From assembly GCF_900108565.1 (NCBI RefSeq), contig NZ_LT629971.1, positions 1,240,001 to 1,304,000 of the forward strand: 64,000 bases of DNA, given 5' to 3'. Source of the stretch: Mycolicibacterium rutilum. GTDB lineage: Bacteria; Actinomycetota; Actinomycetes; Mycobacteriales; Mycobacteriaceae. A program made the translations under genes and the position numbers. Shown here in pieces: positions 1-9,286 of this stretch. The notes below the pieces were generated by a model. It had not been told where the DNA came from and searched no databases. It worked only from the letters and a program-made list of their open reading frames with translations. The first letter of the stretch is position 1. Each line of letters starts with the position of its first letter.

Positions 1-468
1 GTCGCTGATTGGGCTGAACTGCTTACTGGCTTCCACGACGACAAGTTCGTACTCACGTTGTTCACGTGCACTCCACTGCGCCCGAGGGGGCAGATTGTCG
101 ATTGTGCGCTTGAAGGCGAGCAGCTCCTTCGCTGCGTCAGGAAAGTATTTGGGCGCGACCTTGGCGAGTTCGAGAAGCAAATCAACACCCACGCGGTTCC
201 CCACATCGTCCGCCGACTGCATCAACGCAACCGACGGACTTACCAGTGTCACCTTATCGGCATACAATAGAGCGGCATGGGTCTGCTGAACGGCAACACT
301 AATCACATCGTTGAGTGAGACTTCTGAATTCCTCTGTCCTATAACAGCATTGACCACTGTCATGTTCAGCTCGGTCTTGCGCTCATCCCGTCGGACTCTG
401 CGAATGCGCTTGGCGTCAGCCTTCTTTCGGAGCTTCGCCGCCCGCAGTTCCCGTCTCTCACGGCCCAT
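1..468 (-). CDS. Hypothetical protein, partial (cut by left window edge)
   Basis: An open frame with no stop runs leftward off the window from an ATG whose first base is 468. The 156 visible codons are preceded by a good ribosome site (GGAAGGAG). The first 35 residues are very basic (RRELRAAKLRKKADAKRIRR), consistent with a nucleic-acid-binding or coiled N-terminus. A region near residues 70-110 (YADKVTLVSPSVALMQ) resembles the opening of proteins that report contact with a replication or defence partner only in a loose way, so I assign no family. It is divergent from the SIR2-domain gene with about 510 bp between them, so the two could share a promoter region. No function is proposed. The frame, start and ribosome site are directly visible; the C-terminus is not. 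Confidence 0.6.
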   Translation of the reverse strand, partial: MGRERRELRAAKLRKKADAKRIRRVRRDERKTELNMTVVNAVIGQRNSEVSLNDVISVAVQQTHAALLYADKVTLVSPSVALMQSADDVGNRVGVDLLLELAKVAPKYFPDAAKELLAFKRTIDNLPPRAQWSAREQREYELVVVEASKQFSPISD

Positions 469-981
469 CGAGCTTTGCTCCTTCCAGGAAAGCAACCGCT
501 ACTACGGACTACTAGCCATCCCCGCACATCAGGCTAGAACACGTCGTCGCCACGCGTTGCGGGGCCGAACGCCCCGAGGATCGACGTTCGTCGCCTTGTC
601 CAGGCGAATCGCTCCCGACTGGCACTACTGAACGACTGATTCCCGCATCATATGCACGGCTGCGGCTCCACGAGAGCCTGCCACGCCTTTCGCGTGCTTG
701 CACTCCCACTGGACACCTCGACCACCCCTCCTCGGCTTTCCTGCGTGATCCCGGACGACGGGCGGCTCCACATCATCTAACTCTGTGTGGCCCTTCGGGA
801 GGATACGACGATTTGACGAGCTACCGGGACATCGCCTCCGCGGACCACCTCTCCAGTCCGAGCGCATCTGGGATTGGCCCATACAGCTAAGCGAATCCGC
901 TATCTTTCGTTGAGCGCATCCCTCGCCGATACAGCGCGCCGCCCCGTGTAGACGTTTGCGCAAGACCGCCTAGGAGCTGTA
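469..981. other. Divergent intergenic region without a convincing gene
   Basis: About 510 bp separate the partial leftward gene from the SIR2-domain gene. Short frames exist on both strands but show arginine/serine-rich translations typical of shadow frames and lack ribosome sites. It must hold promoters for both flanking genes; I could not pick a clear -10/-35 pair. Confidence 0.4.
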
Positions 982-2805
982 ATGCATCTCAACTACGGTA
1001 TGCACAAGGAAAAAAGCGACTCCTTCTTTGAGTCGCCTGCGCTATCCTTCCGGTCCCAAGAGGATCTGCATTCGCTGTTCGACCTCCTGCTGGACACGGA
1101 AGCTGGCTTCACCCTAGTGGTAGGCGCTGGAGTATCACTCGATGCGGGACTGCCGAGTTGGGGGCAGCTCATTGCGAACATGGTTAACTCATCTCAGTTT
1201 GAGGATCGTTGGCGAGAAGCGGCCGTACTGGACGACGCCGATTTAATCCGTAAGGCTGAGACCGTCTTACAGATGATCCTTGCCAAGCGCGCATCAACTC
1301 GTAGCCAGATTGTCCGTGACGCCCTTTATACTGATCGCGGCGGTAACGACAGGCCGATCACCCCCGGCCGTCTCGCAGATGCGATCGCACGGTTCTTCCT
1401 CATGCTCAAACAGATGGGCAAGGCCGTAGGGCTCGTCACGACAAATTACGACACCGTCCTCGAGACCGCAATCAATGGGTACGAAATTGCGAAGGATCCT
1501 GAAGGAACCGGCGAGGGAGATACTTTCATCGTCAGTCCACACGTACTAGCCGATTCCAAAGCCGAGGACGGTGATGACGACTCTTGGGATCCAGGCTCAT
1601 CAGTCATGCACCTGCACGGCCTATTGCCTCCTGGGGATGAGGCTCGCGGCAAGTTAGTGCTCACCGAAAGCGACTTTCTGTCGGTCGGTCCTCGCGTGAA
1701 GCAATTCCTGCTGGCTCGAATGCGGAAGACGGTCACGATTTTCATTGGTGTAAGCCTCACCGATCCAAACCTCGTCGGCCCGTTATGGCAACGTCAAGAG
1801 GACGACAACGACTCAGGAGAAAGGACGTTCGTTCTCTCTGTATGCACTTCCAGAAATGCAAGCGCTCACAACGGCATTGACCCTGATACAGCCGAGGCGT
1901 ATGAAATCAAGAAGGTGGAAGCGTTGGCTCGGGTGCTACCTGTCACACCGATCCTGCTGAAATCGTACGGTCAACAGATTCAGCTCATGAACGAACTTGC
2001 ATACGTCCTACAGCTCCAACAGGACGAACGCGAAGAGGCGTACATGGACGACGACGAACCTTCGACGTCTGAACGTTACGGGCATCGGTTGACTCGAGTT
2101 CTGGAGGCCGCCTATACCAACATCAACTGCTCGCCAGACGAGGATTTCCCCTCGGGTGATCATGCGAAGACCCTCTCGGATCGACTGTTCGCGCCACTAG
2201 ATGAAGACCAGGACGGCGAGCTAGCCAAGCTGTTAAAAGAAGCGCGGTTCGAACTTCGCGACTCCCACTCGTTACATGAGCGCAGAATCTTCAGGGAGTT
2301 CCACCAGGCTTTCGAGGACGAACGGTTTGGGATCTTCCTCTGGCTTCGGTCGCGGACAAACAGCGGCGCCTTTCGTGCCGACTACTCGCTGAGACTGGTG
2401 GGAACCTCGGTCTACCAGCATCGTCATGAGTGGTCACTTGACAGGACAGCACCGGTGCGCGCCGGTAGTAGGTTTCCTGCTGCTCGTGCGGAATTCAACG
2501 GCACGTTCGCACTTCAGGATGACGAGAAAGATTCGGATTGGCAACTCTGGCGATCGATCCTGGCTGTACCGATCAGTTGCAATATCACCGACATAGAGCG
2601 AGGCGGCGAAACAACATCACGGCTGCTTGCCGACGTTCCCATCGGCGTCATCACCCTCAATTCAAGACTGCTCGCGACCCGCTCCGTTTGGCAGCGCGAC
2701 GACCCGCGCTCGATATTGTCAGCGATGTACGCTCCGACGTTCGACCGACTTACAGCTCTACTGCATGCAGTCGCGATCGCCGCTATTTCGAGTGAACAGC
2801 CTTAG
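982..2805 (+). CDS. SIR2-like domain protein with C-terminal GAF-like region
   Basis: 607 aa. The N-terminal ~270 residues show SIR2-type Rossmann motifs: GAGVS at about 48-52 in a glycine-rich nucleotide loop, TTNYD at 153-157, HLHG at about 210-213 (usual place of the catalytic His) and GVSLTDPNL at 256-264. This arrangement is that of the SIR2_2 proteins used as NAD-consuming effectors in several anti-phage systems. The C-terminal ~170 residues (around ILAVPIS and VPIGVITLNSRL) look like a GAF-type sensor fold, which is an inference from pattern only. The start is set by AGGAG at 972-976. A partly visible gene of unknown function is divergent to the left; an IS21 element lies to the right. 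A defence role is plausible but unproven; a metabolic regulator is the alternative. Confidence 0.8.
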   Translation: MHLNYGMHKEKSDSFFESPALSFRSQEDLHSLFDLLLDTEAGFTLVVGAGVSLDAGLPSWGQLIANMVNSSQFEDRWREAAVLDDADLIRKAETVLQMILAKRASTRSQIVRDALYTDRGGNDRPITPGRLADAIARFFLMLKQMGKAVGLVTTNYDTVLETAINGYEIAKDPEGTGEGDTFIVSPHVLADSKAEDGDDDSWDPGSSVMHLHGLLPPGDEARGKLVLTESDFLSVGPRVKQFLLARMRKTVTIFIGVSLTDPNLVGPLWQRQEDDNDSGERTFVLSVCTSRNASAHNGIDPDTAEAYEIKKVEALARVLPVTPILLKSYGQQIQLMNELAYVLQLQQDEREEAYMDDDEPSTSERYGHRLTRVLEAAYTNINCSPDEDFPSGDHAKTLSDRLFAPLDEDQDGELAKLLKEARFELRDSHSLHERRIFREFHQAFEDERFGIFLWLRSRTNSGAFRADYSLRLVGTSVYQHRHEWSLDRTAPVRAGSRFPAARAEFNGTFALQDDEKDSDWQLWRSILAVPISCNITDIERGGETTSRLLADVPIGVITLNSRLLATRSVWQRDDPRSILSAMYAPTFDRLTALLHAVAIAAISSEQP

Positions 2806-3341
2806 GCTGATCGCGGGATCCCTGTATATATCTCTTGAAGGTCTCTTTGCCATGGATAGGTGCTGGTCCGACGATGACCGACGTCTTGCCGACGGTCTCT
2901 CGGCGCGAGTACGTCGCCGTGGTTGGCTTATCGGCCACGTCTAACCTCACATCCCTCAAGCTGTCTGTTCGTCAGGATAGCCTGGCGCATTGGGGCCCCG
3001 AGTGTGGCCCTATCTCCGCGGCTCGACACCATTGTTACCCACGTTGCTGAGCTGAGCGATCGAGTTCGGTTCCGAACCTAGTAATCTCCGACACTTCCGA
3101 AGGCCGCGGGCCACGCCGACAAGCGTAGCGACAAAGTAACACTGATGTGTTTACGCAGATAGTCGGCGTGTCGCGGACGTCCGCGCTAGAGGCCGTCCGC
3201 CATGACACGCGCACGGGTTGAGGCGTGAGCGGCCTCACCAACACTTTGCGGGCCGCATCGGACCTCGGATACCTAAACACTTCAGCGCTTGCCCCATCTA
3301 CAAAGAGAAAGGAGCCGCGGTTCGAAGTGAACGCCGAAGCC
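2806..3341. other. Intergenic region with a GC palindrome
   Basis: About 535 bp with no supportable gene. It holds a perfect 14-bp palindrome CGCGGACGTCCGCG at 3172-3185. The last five bases before the IS (AAGCC, 3337-3341) are one copy of the target duplication of the neighbouring element. Confidence 0.4.
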
Positions 3342-3403
3342 TGTCGACGACGGTCGAAAACTAGGCCAGAAGCGACGGTGAAAAGTAGGCCACGTGGTCG
3401 TGG

Positions 3404-4192
3404 TTATTGTGCCGTGTTGTCGGCTCTGGCGGAGGGCAAGGTGTCGATTCCGGTGTCTTTGAGGCGGTAGCTGGAGCCTTTGAGGGTCAGGACGTCGGCG
3501 TGGTGGACGATGCGGTCGATCATCGCCGCGGCTACGACTTGATCCCCGAAGACGTCGCCCCAGCGGGCGAAGGGCAGGTTGGAGGTCAGGATCAGCGAGG
3601 CGTGTTCGTAGCGGCTGGAGACCAGTTGGAAGAACAAGTTCGCGGCATCCTGCTCGAACGGGATGTAGCCGACCTCGTCGACGACGAGCAATCCGATGCG
3701 CCGCAGTTTGGTCAGCTCGGCGGGCAGGCGCCCGGCGTTGTGGGCGGCCTTGAGGCGAGCGACCCAATCGACCGCGGTGGCGAACGCGATGCGGTGCCCG
3801 GCCTGAGCGGCCTTGACCGCCAACCCGATGGCCAGGTGTGTCTTGCCAGTTCCGGGCGGCCCGAGCAGCACCACATTTGATGCCTTAGCCAGGAAAGCAC
3901 CGGTGCCCAGGTGGGCGATCATGTCCCGATTCAATGCTGGTTGATGATCGAAGTTGAAGTCCTCCAACGACTTGCGAGTCGGGAACCCGGCCGAGCGGAT
4001 ACGAGTCGCCGCACCCGAGGCCTCACGGGCCGAAACCTCCCGCGACAGGACTGCGGCCAAATACTCTTCGTGAGTCCAGTTGGCGTCGCGGGCTTGCTCG
4101 GCCAGTCGGGCCGCCGAGTCGCGGATGCGGGGTGCTTTGAGTGCTTGGGCGTAGTGCAGGACGGCTTTGATCGGTTCTTCGGCCATGCTCAT
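3404..4192 (-). CDS. istB: IS21-family helper ATPase IstB
   Basis: 262 aa, the normal size for IstB. It is a DnaC/DnaA-like AAA+ ATPase that assembles on target DNA and stimulates the IstA transposase. Visible motifs: Walker A GPPGTGKTH near residue 91, Walker B LLVVDEVGY near 150, sensor-1 LTSNLPF near 185, and the C-terminal DRIVHHADVLTLKGSSYRL block typical of IstB. Its ATG overlaps the istA stop by 4 bp (ATGA), so translation is coupled. It appears intact. Confidence 0.95.
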   Translation of the reverse strand: MSMAEEPIKAVLHYAQALKAPRIRDSAARLAEQARDANWTHEEYLAAVLSREVSAREASGAATRIRSAGFPTRKSLEDFNFDHQPALNRDMIAHLGTGAFLAKASNVVLLGPPGTGKTHLAIGLAVKAAQAGHRIAFATAVDWVARLKAAHNAGRLPAELTKLRRIGLLVVDEVGYIPFEQDAANLFFQLVSSRYEHASLILTSNLPFARWGDVFGDQVVAAAMIDRIVHHADVLTLKGSSYRLKDTGIDTLPSARADNTAQ

Positions 4193-5430
4193 GCCACCTC
4201 ACCATCGGAGGTCGCTGTGCCAGTGGTGAATTCGACGCCGAATGCGCGGTCGTAGTCGGCCAGATCGCGAACCAGGTGATCACCTGCGGTGGGTGGCTGG
4301 CCGGTTTGGAACTGCTGTCGCAGCGCTGCGGCGGCGGCGACGTGGGCGGGATCGGTCAGCGTTTGTCGCGCCGCCCAGCAGCGGTCATGAGCCGCCAGCA
4401 GGCGGCCGCCTCGGGCCACCGTCACCTGGGCAAGGGTGGTGGTCACCTCGACGAGTTGGCCGATCGCACCCGGGTCCACGGAGTAGTCGTTACCGGCCAC
4501 CCGCACGTAGTAGTCACGTCCCAGCCGCACCGAGGAAACCGACTGCACGACCGGCGGCACCGGCGGCAGCGCCAACATGTGGGCTCGATCGGCATCGATG
4601 AAGTCGACCGGGCGACCATCGAGGACCCGCACCCGACGCGCGTTGGCAGTCCGAAGCCATTGGTCGAGTTGACTGTTGAAATCCTGCGGTGAGATGAAGA
4701 AGCGGCCGGGCAGAAACGACGTCTCCAGATATCGGTTGGCTCGCTCGACCATGCCCTTGGATTCGGGGTCATAGGGTTTGAGTTGCACCAGCCGCGACCC
4801 CAGCGTCCCCATCAATGCCGTGACCGACTCGGTCAACCGGCCGCGCCGTCCGATCCCGGCCTCGTTGTCCCACCACAACTCGTGCGGTATCGCGGTGAAG
4901 TTCTGCGAGAGCAGCTGCCACATCCCGGCCACCAAGTCCATGGTTTGGCGTGAGGGCAGCATCACCGCGGCGATGAAGCGGGAGAACGCTGCCACCATCA
5001 CCAGCACCGGCAGCATCGTCTCCTGGTCGAAACCGACCGGGATCTTGGGCGCCGGGAACCACAGGTCGCACTGCACCACCCGTCCCTGCGGATGCTCGAG
5101 GCGGTCGACCGGATCAGCCGGCAGGTACTCCGGGCGGATCGCCCGGACCCGCTCCCGGAACCAGGAGATCGAACCGGTCCACCCGACCCGCTCGGCGATC
5201 ACCGTCGCCGGCATCGTCGGGTAGGCCGTCAACAACGCCCGGATTCGGGGCTCCACCTCGTTGATCGCCGACGGCGCCGAGGCCCGCTCGTACTTCGGCG
5301 GACCATCACTTGCCACCGCGGCCGCCACGGTGTCTCGCGCGATGCCGAGTTGCCGTGCGATGGCCCGCTGCGATAGCCCTTCGCTGCGGTAAAGATGCCG
5401 GATCAAGGCCCAGTCTTCCAAGGAGATCAC
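4189..5430 (-). CDS. istA: IS21-family transposase IstA
   Basis: About 413 aa from a GTG whose first base is 5430; an upstream TTG at 5463 would place the start inside the terminal repeat. The N-terminus is a helix-turn-helix (GLSQRAIARQLGIARDTV) that binds the ends. The middle is an RNase H-like DDE integrase core, with the first Asp in QCDLWF, the second in the WWDNEAGIG stretch and the Glu in PYDPESKGMVERANRYLE. The C-terminal third is the mu-type beta-barrel (RDYYVRVAGNDYSVDP). Intact and coupled to istB by a 4-bp overlap, so the element looks potentially active. Confidence 0.93.
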   Translation of the reverse strand: MISLEDWALIRHLYRSEGLSQRAIARQLGIARDTVAAAVASDGPPKYERASAPSAINEVEPRIRALLTAYPTMPATVIAERVGWTGSISWFRERVRAIRPEYLPADPVDRLEHPQGRVVQCDLWFPAPKIPVGFDQETMLPVLVMVAAFSRFIAAVMLPSRQTMDLVAGMWQLLSQNFTAIPHELWWDNEAGIGRRGRLTESVTALMGTLGSRLVQLKPYDPESKGMVERANRYLETSFLPGRFFISPQDFNSQLDQWLRTANARRVRVLDGRPVDFIDADRAHMLALPPVPPVVQSVSSVRLGRDYYVRVAGNDYSVDPGAIGQLVEVTTTLAQVTVARGGRLLAAHDRCWAARQTLTDPAHVAAAAALRQQFQTGQPPTAGDHLVRDLADYDRAFGVEFTTGTATSDGEVA

Positions 5431-5763
5431 CCATCCAATCTGATCGGGTGGCCTACTTTTCAACCGTCGCGACTGGCCGGATCTTCAACCGTCGTCAACA
5501 AAGCCGCTCGGTGTCACCGTCGCCAGGCTCCGAACCGTGCGCGAGCGCCCCCCTCCCGCCGATAACACCCAACACGTCGACTGCCGCCGGCTCAGCCATG
5601 CGGCGGGCGTGGCCTGTTGTGCAGGGATCAGTCGTTGAACGCTGCCTGATACGCCTCGGCTTCTGAAGCTTCAGCTTGCCACTGACCCGTAGCAACAGGT
5701 TGGCTTTCAGGGTTTGGTACTCGGCGCCGACGATAGCAGCCCCTTGATGTAGCTCTCTCGCTG

Positions 5764-6134
5764 CTAAGCTGCTGGCTCGTGAGGCCACTGCTCGATTCCT
5801 GCGCCACACACGATGCCAACCTTCGCTATGTCGCAACCTTCTCCTATTCGGGAATCGACGAGCACCGTGGCTGCAACGTATCCATTGACGCGGCCAATCA
5901 TGTCGTTGGCGTCGTTGTTTCCAGTGATTTCGATCAATCTTGTGACCTCGGTACACCGACTTGGATCCTCTCCGCGAGGCCCTGGGCGGTGAAAGATGGA
6001 ACGCCGGACGGTGCCTCCACTGTTGTGGTGAGTTCGACCTGGGCAGGAACTCCGCTCGTGCTCTCCTGCGACCCGCAGCTGACGGCGAGTATCAGCACTG
6101 ACGCGCAGCAGAGCGGCTTAATGGCGATCGTCAT
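5764..6134 (-). pseudogene. Small lipoprotein gene with a single frameshift
   Basis: Starting from the ATG at 6134, the product opens with a lipoprotein signal: a hydrophobic stretch then LAVSC, the lipobox with Cys20. The frame stops after about 66 residues at VGVPRSQD. In another frame the sequence continues smoothly (RCTEVTRLIEITGNN then NDMIGRVNGYVAATVLVD) and ends with EQWPHEPAA at a TAG at 5764. The span of 371 bp is one short of a codon multiple, so a single missing base around 5945-5965 would restore a ~123-aa secreted lipoprotein. Either a true recent frameshift or a sequence error. The product would be membrane-anchored on the outside; its function is unknown. Confidence 0.55.
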
Positions 6135-6299
6135 TTGGCTTACTCCATTTGCTGCTGCTGATGGTCGTCAAAAGGTACAGCCCCTCGTGGCCGGTGGAAC
6201 GGCCACCGCCCTGCAACCGTCGGCCGCGCCGAACGGATGTTTCGGAGGTGATCGGTGTCATAGGGCAGTGGCAGGCTGTTCCTCGGGAGGGGCGACGAC

Positions 6300-8489
6300 A
6301 TGCTTACGGGTAACTCAGACGGAGGTCATCACTCGAACAGTCTGAATCTGGCGTTGCCATTGTTGGCGGCCGAGTGGCATCCCACGTTGAACGGTGATCG
6401 GACGCCGCTGACCACCACGACAGGCGCGAAGCTCAGAGCATTCTGGCTATGCCCGGTCTGCAATCACGCTTGGCAGGCGCGGGTGAGCAGCCGGGCCCAT
6501 GGTCATGGATGCCCGGCGTGTGCTCGCCAGGAGGCGGGCCGGTTGAAGAGTATGCCGAGCCCAGGCGACTCACTGGCGGAACGGTTCCCGGCGGTCGCCG
6601 CCGAATGGCACCCCAGCCGCAATGACGAACTGGCCCCAGCAACGGTCGGCTATGCCAGCAACAAGAAGGTCTGGTGGCTGTGCGCGCGATGCGGTCATGA
6701 GTGGGCAATACAGGTGGCAAATCGCACGCGAGGTAGCGCGTGTCGAAAATGTGCGCATGCCGCGTTGGGTAGACCTAAGCCTGGTTCCTCGTTGGCCGAG
6801 CGCAATTCGACGGTGGCAGCAGAGTGGCACCCCACCCTCAACGGTGACCTCACACCCAGCGACGTAGCGTTCTCGGCCAAGCGTAAGGCGTGGTGGAAGT
6901 GCCCTTGGTGCGACTACGAGTGGGCTGCGTCGGTGGGCAATCGCGCTGCAGGTGCAGGATGCCCCGGTTGCCGTCGTCGCGGCCAAGGACGGCTCGGCGC
7001 GCAACTACCGGCCAAAGACACGGCTTGCCAGCGTGGCTCGGAACGTCTGAGTTCGCAACCGCTCTCCATTCCACTGCCGGGCAAGCCCGAACCACTGTCC
7101 ACGGCCACCGACGCTCCGACTGGAACCTTCCTCGCGGAGCAGTACCCGGAGGTGGCGGCGCAATGGCATCCCGTCCGCAACGGTGAACTGACTCCCGCCG
7201 AGTTTCGTGGGGCAAGCAATGTGCGAGCGTGGTGGTTGTGTCCGACGTGTGACCACGAGTGGTCCGCAATGATCAACAGCCGAACCCGTGGAGGTGCGGG
7301 ATGCCCGAAGTGCGGGCGGCGGCGCGGGGGTGCTGCATTGGGCGCTCCCAAGCCCGGGCAGTCGCTGGCGGAACGACTTCCAGACCTCGCTGCGCAATGG
7401 CATCCTGTGCGCAACGGTGGTCTCACCCCGGTCAAAGTCACCGTGAAGAGTGGGAAACGCGCCTGGTGGTTGTGCCCCGATTGCGGTAACGAGTGGGAGG
7501 CACAAATTGGCAGCCGCGCAGACGGTTCCGGGTGCAAGGTATGCGCGACGCGGCAGGTAGCTGCGGCTCACGGCAAACCCGACACAGGGCATTCCCTTGC
7601 CGAACAGGACTCAGAACTGGCCAGCCAGTGGCACCCGACTCGCAACGCCGATCTGACGCCTGCCGATGTCACGGGCAACAGCGGCAAGAAGGCATGGTGG
7701 ATGTGTCCTCGTGGCCACGAATGGCAGGCGATGATCAACAACAGGACGAAGGCGCGGGGTTGTCCGAAGTGCATCCTGTGGGGTACGAGCGCCGAGGAGA
7801 TTCGTCTACGGCACGAGCTCGTCGCCGCCGGCGTGCCGATAGATGTCGAACACTCGATGATCTACCCGCCGCGGGGCAGGCCGCTCAACTGCGACATGGT
7901 TGCGCCCCCGTGGAATCTCGTTATTGAGTTCGATGGCAACAGGTTTCACAAGACGGCAGAAGGCCACGAGAAGGACTGCCGCAAGACCGCGGCATTGGAA
8001 GACGCCGGCTGGTCGGTCATTCGCATCCGGGAGGACCTCAAACCAATCGGGCAATACGACGTGATGGTGCCGAAGTTCTCGTCCGAAGTTGAGCGCGCCA
8101 AGGCCGTGCTCCGCAGACTCGATCAACTCGGCCGCCGCGTCACGCACCACGACGAATACCTAAGTACTAGCGAGCCCTGGGCCGCAGCGGCCGCCGCGGC
8201 GGAAATTCAACGGCCCCGGCCTCGGTCGTTGGCGTCGGAGCGGCCGGAACTGGCCGCTGAATGGGATCCGATCAAGAACGCACCACAGACACCCGAGCAC
8301 GTCACATTCGGTAGCGGGCAGAAAGCATGGTGGCTCTGCCCAGAGTGCGGCAACAGCTGGCAAGCCGTAATCGGAAGTCGCGCCTCGGGTGTCGGGTGCC
8401 CGGTCTGCGGACGCAAATCCAGTTTGGAAAAGCGACGCAAACGAACCTCACTGCTTGCTGACAGGCCGGTGCCCGGCGATCATCGCTGA
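6300..8489 (+). CDS. Multi-repeat zinc-ribbon (DUF4379-like) protein with embedded PD-(D/E)XK/Vsr-like nuclease domain
   Basis: 729 aa with seven copies of a ~65-residue unit whose pattern is LAxxxPxLAAEWHP, then NGxLTP, then WWLCPxCGHEW, then RxxGxGCPxC; the paired CxxC motifs make a treble-clef zinc site. Six units fill residues ~15-490 (unit 1 has FWLCPVC, unit 6 has a shortened WWMCPRGHEW lacking one Cys), then a ~90-residue domain (497-585: EEIRLRHELVAAG, NCDMVAPPWNLVIEFDG, GWSVIRIRE) resembling Vsr/DUF559 nucleases, then unit 7. This mix is known in phage- and mobile-associated proteins; DNA binding and cleavage are inference. Start follows GGGAGGGG 7 nt upstream. An eighth repeat begins at TSLLADRP but is cut by a frameshift, so the native protein was longer. 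Confidence 0.8.
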   Translation: MLTGNSDGGHHSNSLNLALPLLAAEWHPTLNGDRTPLTTTTGAKLRAFWLCPVCNHAWQARVSSRAHGHGCPACARQEAGRLKSMPSPGDSLAERFPAVAAEWHPSRNDELAPATVGYASNKKVWWLCARCGHEWAIQVANRTRGSACRKCAHAALGRPKPGSSLAERNSTVAAEWHPTLNGDLTPSDVAFSAKRKAWWKCPWCDYEWAASVGNRAAGAGCPGCRRRGQGRLGAQLPAKDTACQRGSERLSSQPLSIPLPGKPEPLSTATDAPTGTFLAEQYPEVAAQWHPVRNGELTPAEFRGASNVRAWWLCPTCDHEWSAMINSRTRGGAGCPKCGRRRGGAALGAPKPGQSLAERLPDLAAQWHPVRNGGLTPVKVTVKSGKRAWWLCPDCGNEWEAQIGSRADGSGCKVCATRQVAAAHGKPDTGHSLAEQDSELASQWHPTRNADLTPADVTGNSGKKAWWMCPRGHEWQAMINNRTKARGCPKCILWGTSAEEIRLRHELVAAGVPIDVEHSMIYPPRGRPLNCDMVAPPWNLVIEFDGNRFHKTAEGHEKDCRKTAALEDAGWSVIRIREDLKPIGQYDVMVPKFSSEVERAKAVLRRLDQLGRRVTHHDEYLSTSEPWAAAAAAAEIQRPRPRSLASERPELAAEWDPIKNAPQTPEHVTFGSGQKAWWLCPECGNSWQAVIGSRASGVGCPVCGRKSSLEKRRKRTSLLADRPVPGDHR

Positions 8490-8619
8490 ATGGCAACGGC
8501 CAGCCGACCTTCATCAACACGCCGGGGCCTTCACGCGGCTCCAAGCAACATAGGTTCGGTCCGCACCAATCCTCAAAGACCGATGGCATGCGCTCACGTG
8601 AAAAGAAGCCTGTTACGCA
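8490..8619 (+). pseudogene. Decayed eighth zinc-ribbon repeat of the upstream gene
   Basis: Past the stop, repeat-like sequence goes on in other frames: IIAEWQ in one frame overlapping the stop, and TPGPSRGSKQHRFG in another, matching the EWHP and TPxxVTxGSK parts of the repeat unit. Several indels have broken it, and it ends where the IS-A copy begins at 8620. This shows that the 3' end of the nuclease gene is eroded. Confidence 0.45.
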
Positions 8620-8680
8620 TGTCGCTTGCCAGGGTGATGGGACCACCTGATTGCCAGGGGGATGGGACCACCGTGGCGCG

Positions 8681-9224
8681 TTATTGAGGATGCTTGTCGG
8701 CGGGGTCTGGGTCAAGCTGAGGGCGGGTTCGTTGGCGGTAGGACGGTCCTTCGATGACCAGGGTGTGCGCGGCGGAGGTCAGTCGGTCGATGGCTGATTG
8801 GGCCAGCAGGGTGTCGGCGGTCATGGTCAGCCATTCGGCGGGCTCGCGGTTCGACGTCATGATGGTGGTCTTGGCGCGGTGGCGCTCGACGACGATTTCG
8901 TAGAAGTCGCTGGTTTCGGTGGCGTCGAGGGGGCGTAGCGCGAAGTCGTCGATGATCAGAACGTCGACGGCGGCCAGTCGGCGGATCTCTGCGTCGACGG
9001 TGTGGTCCAGGCGGGCGGCGCGTAGCCGGGTGAACAGTTTGTCGGCGCGGCCGAAAACGACGGTGTGGCGGCGGCGAATAGCCATGTGGCCCAATGCTGT
9101 TGCCAGATGGGTCTTGCCGACGCCGACGGGCCCGAGGACGATCGCGGACTGGCCGGCATCGAGGAACCGTAGCGAGGTGAGATCACCGAGCAGGGTGCGG
9201 TCATAGCGCAGGTCGTCGTGGGCG
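8681..9224 (-). pseudogene. istB: istB of IS-A copy 1, 3' fragment
   Basis: Encodes the C-terminal ~180 residues of the helper ATPase (from Walker A through LLAQSAIDRLTSAAHTLVIEGPSYR), identical to the intact gene in copy 2. The 5' part lies at 11628-11885 on the other side of IS-B. Adding the two parts and subtracting the 4-bp duplication GGCG gives exactly 798 bp, the intact gene length. Confidence 0.92.
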
Positions 9225-9286
9225 TGATCGCGCTCATCGAAAGTCCTCAGGTGTGCTCGCCGAAATTCCTCACCTGTGAGCAGCGG

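Larger units (their letters stand above)
3342..5500 (-). mobile_element. Complete IS21-family insertion sequence with 5-bp target duplication
   Basis: 2,159 bp. The ends begin TG and finish CA, as in IS21 elements. Outer inverted repeats lie at 3342-3368 and 5474-5500 (they start TGTCGACGACGGT and TGTTGACGACGGT when read inward). A second, inner pair lies at 3372-3393 and 5448-5470 (core GAAAAGTAGGCCAC), matching the multiple transposase-binding repeats known for this family. The flanks carry a perfect direct repeat AAGCC at 3337-3341 and 5501-5505, so this is a simple insertion whose empty site can be reconstructed. The two genes istA and istB overlap by 4 bp and read leftward. Confidence 0.93.
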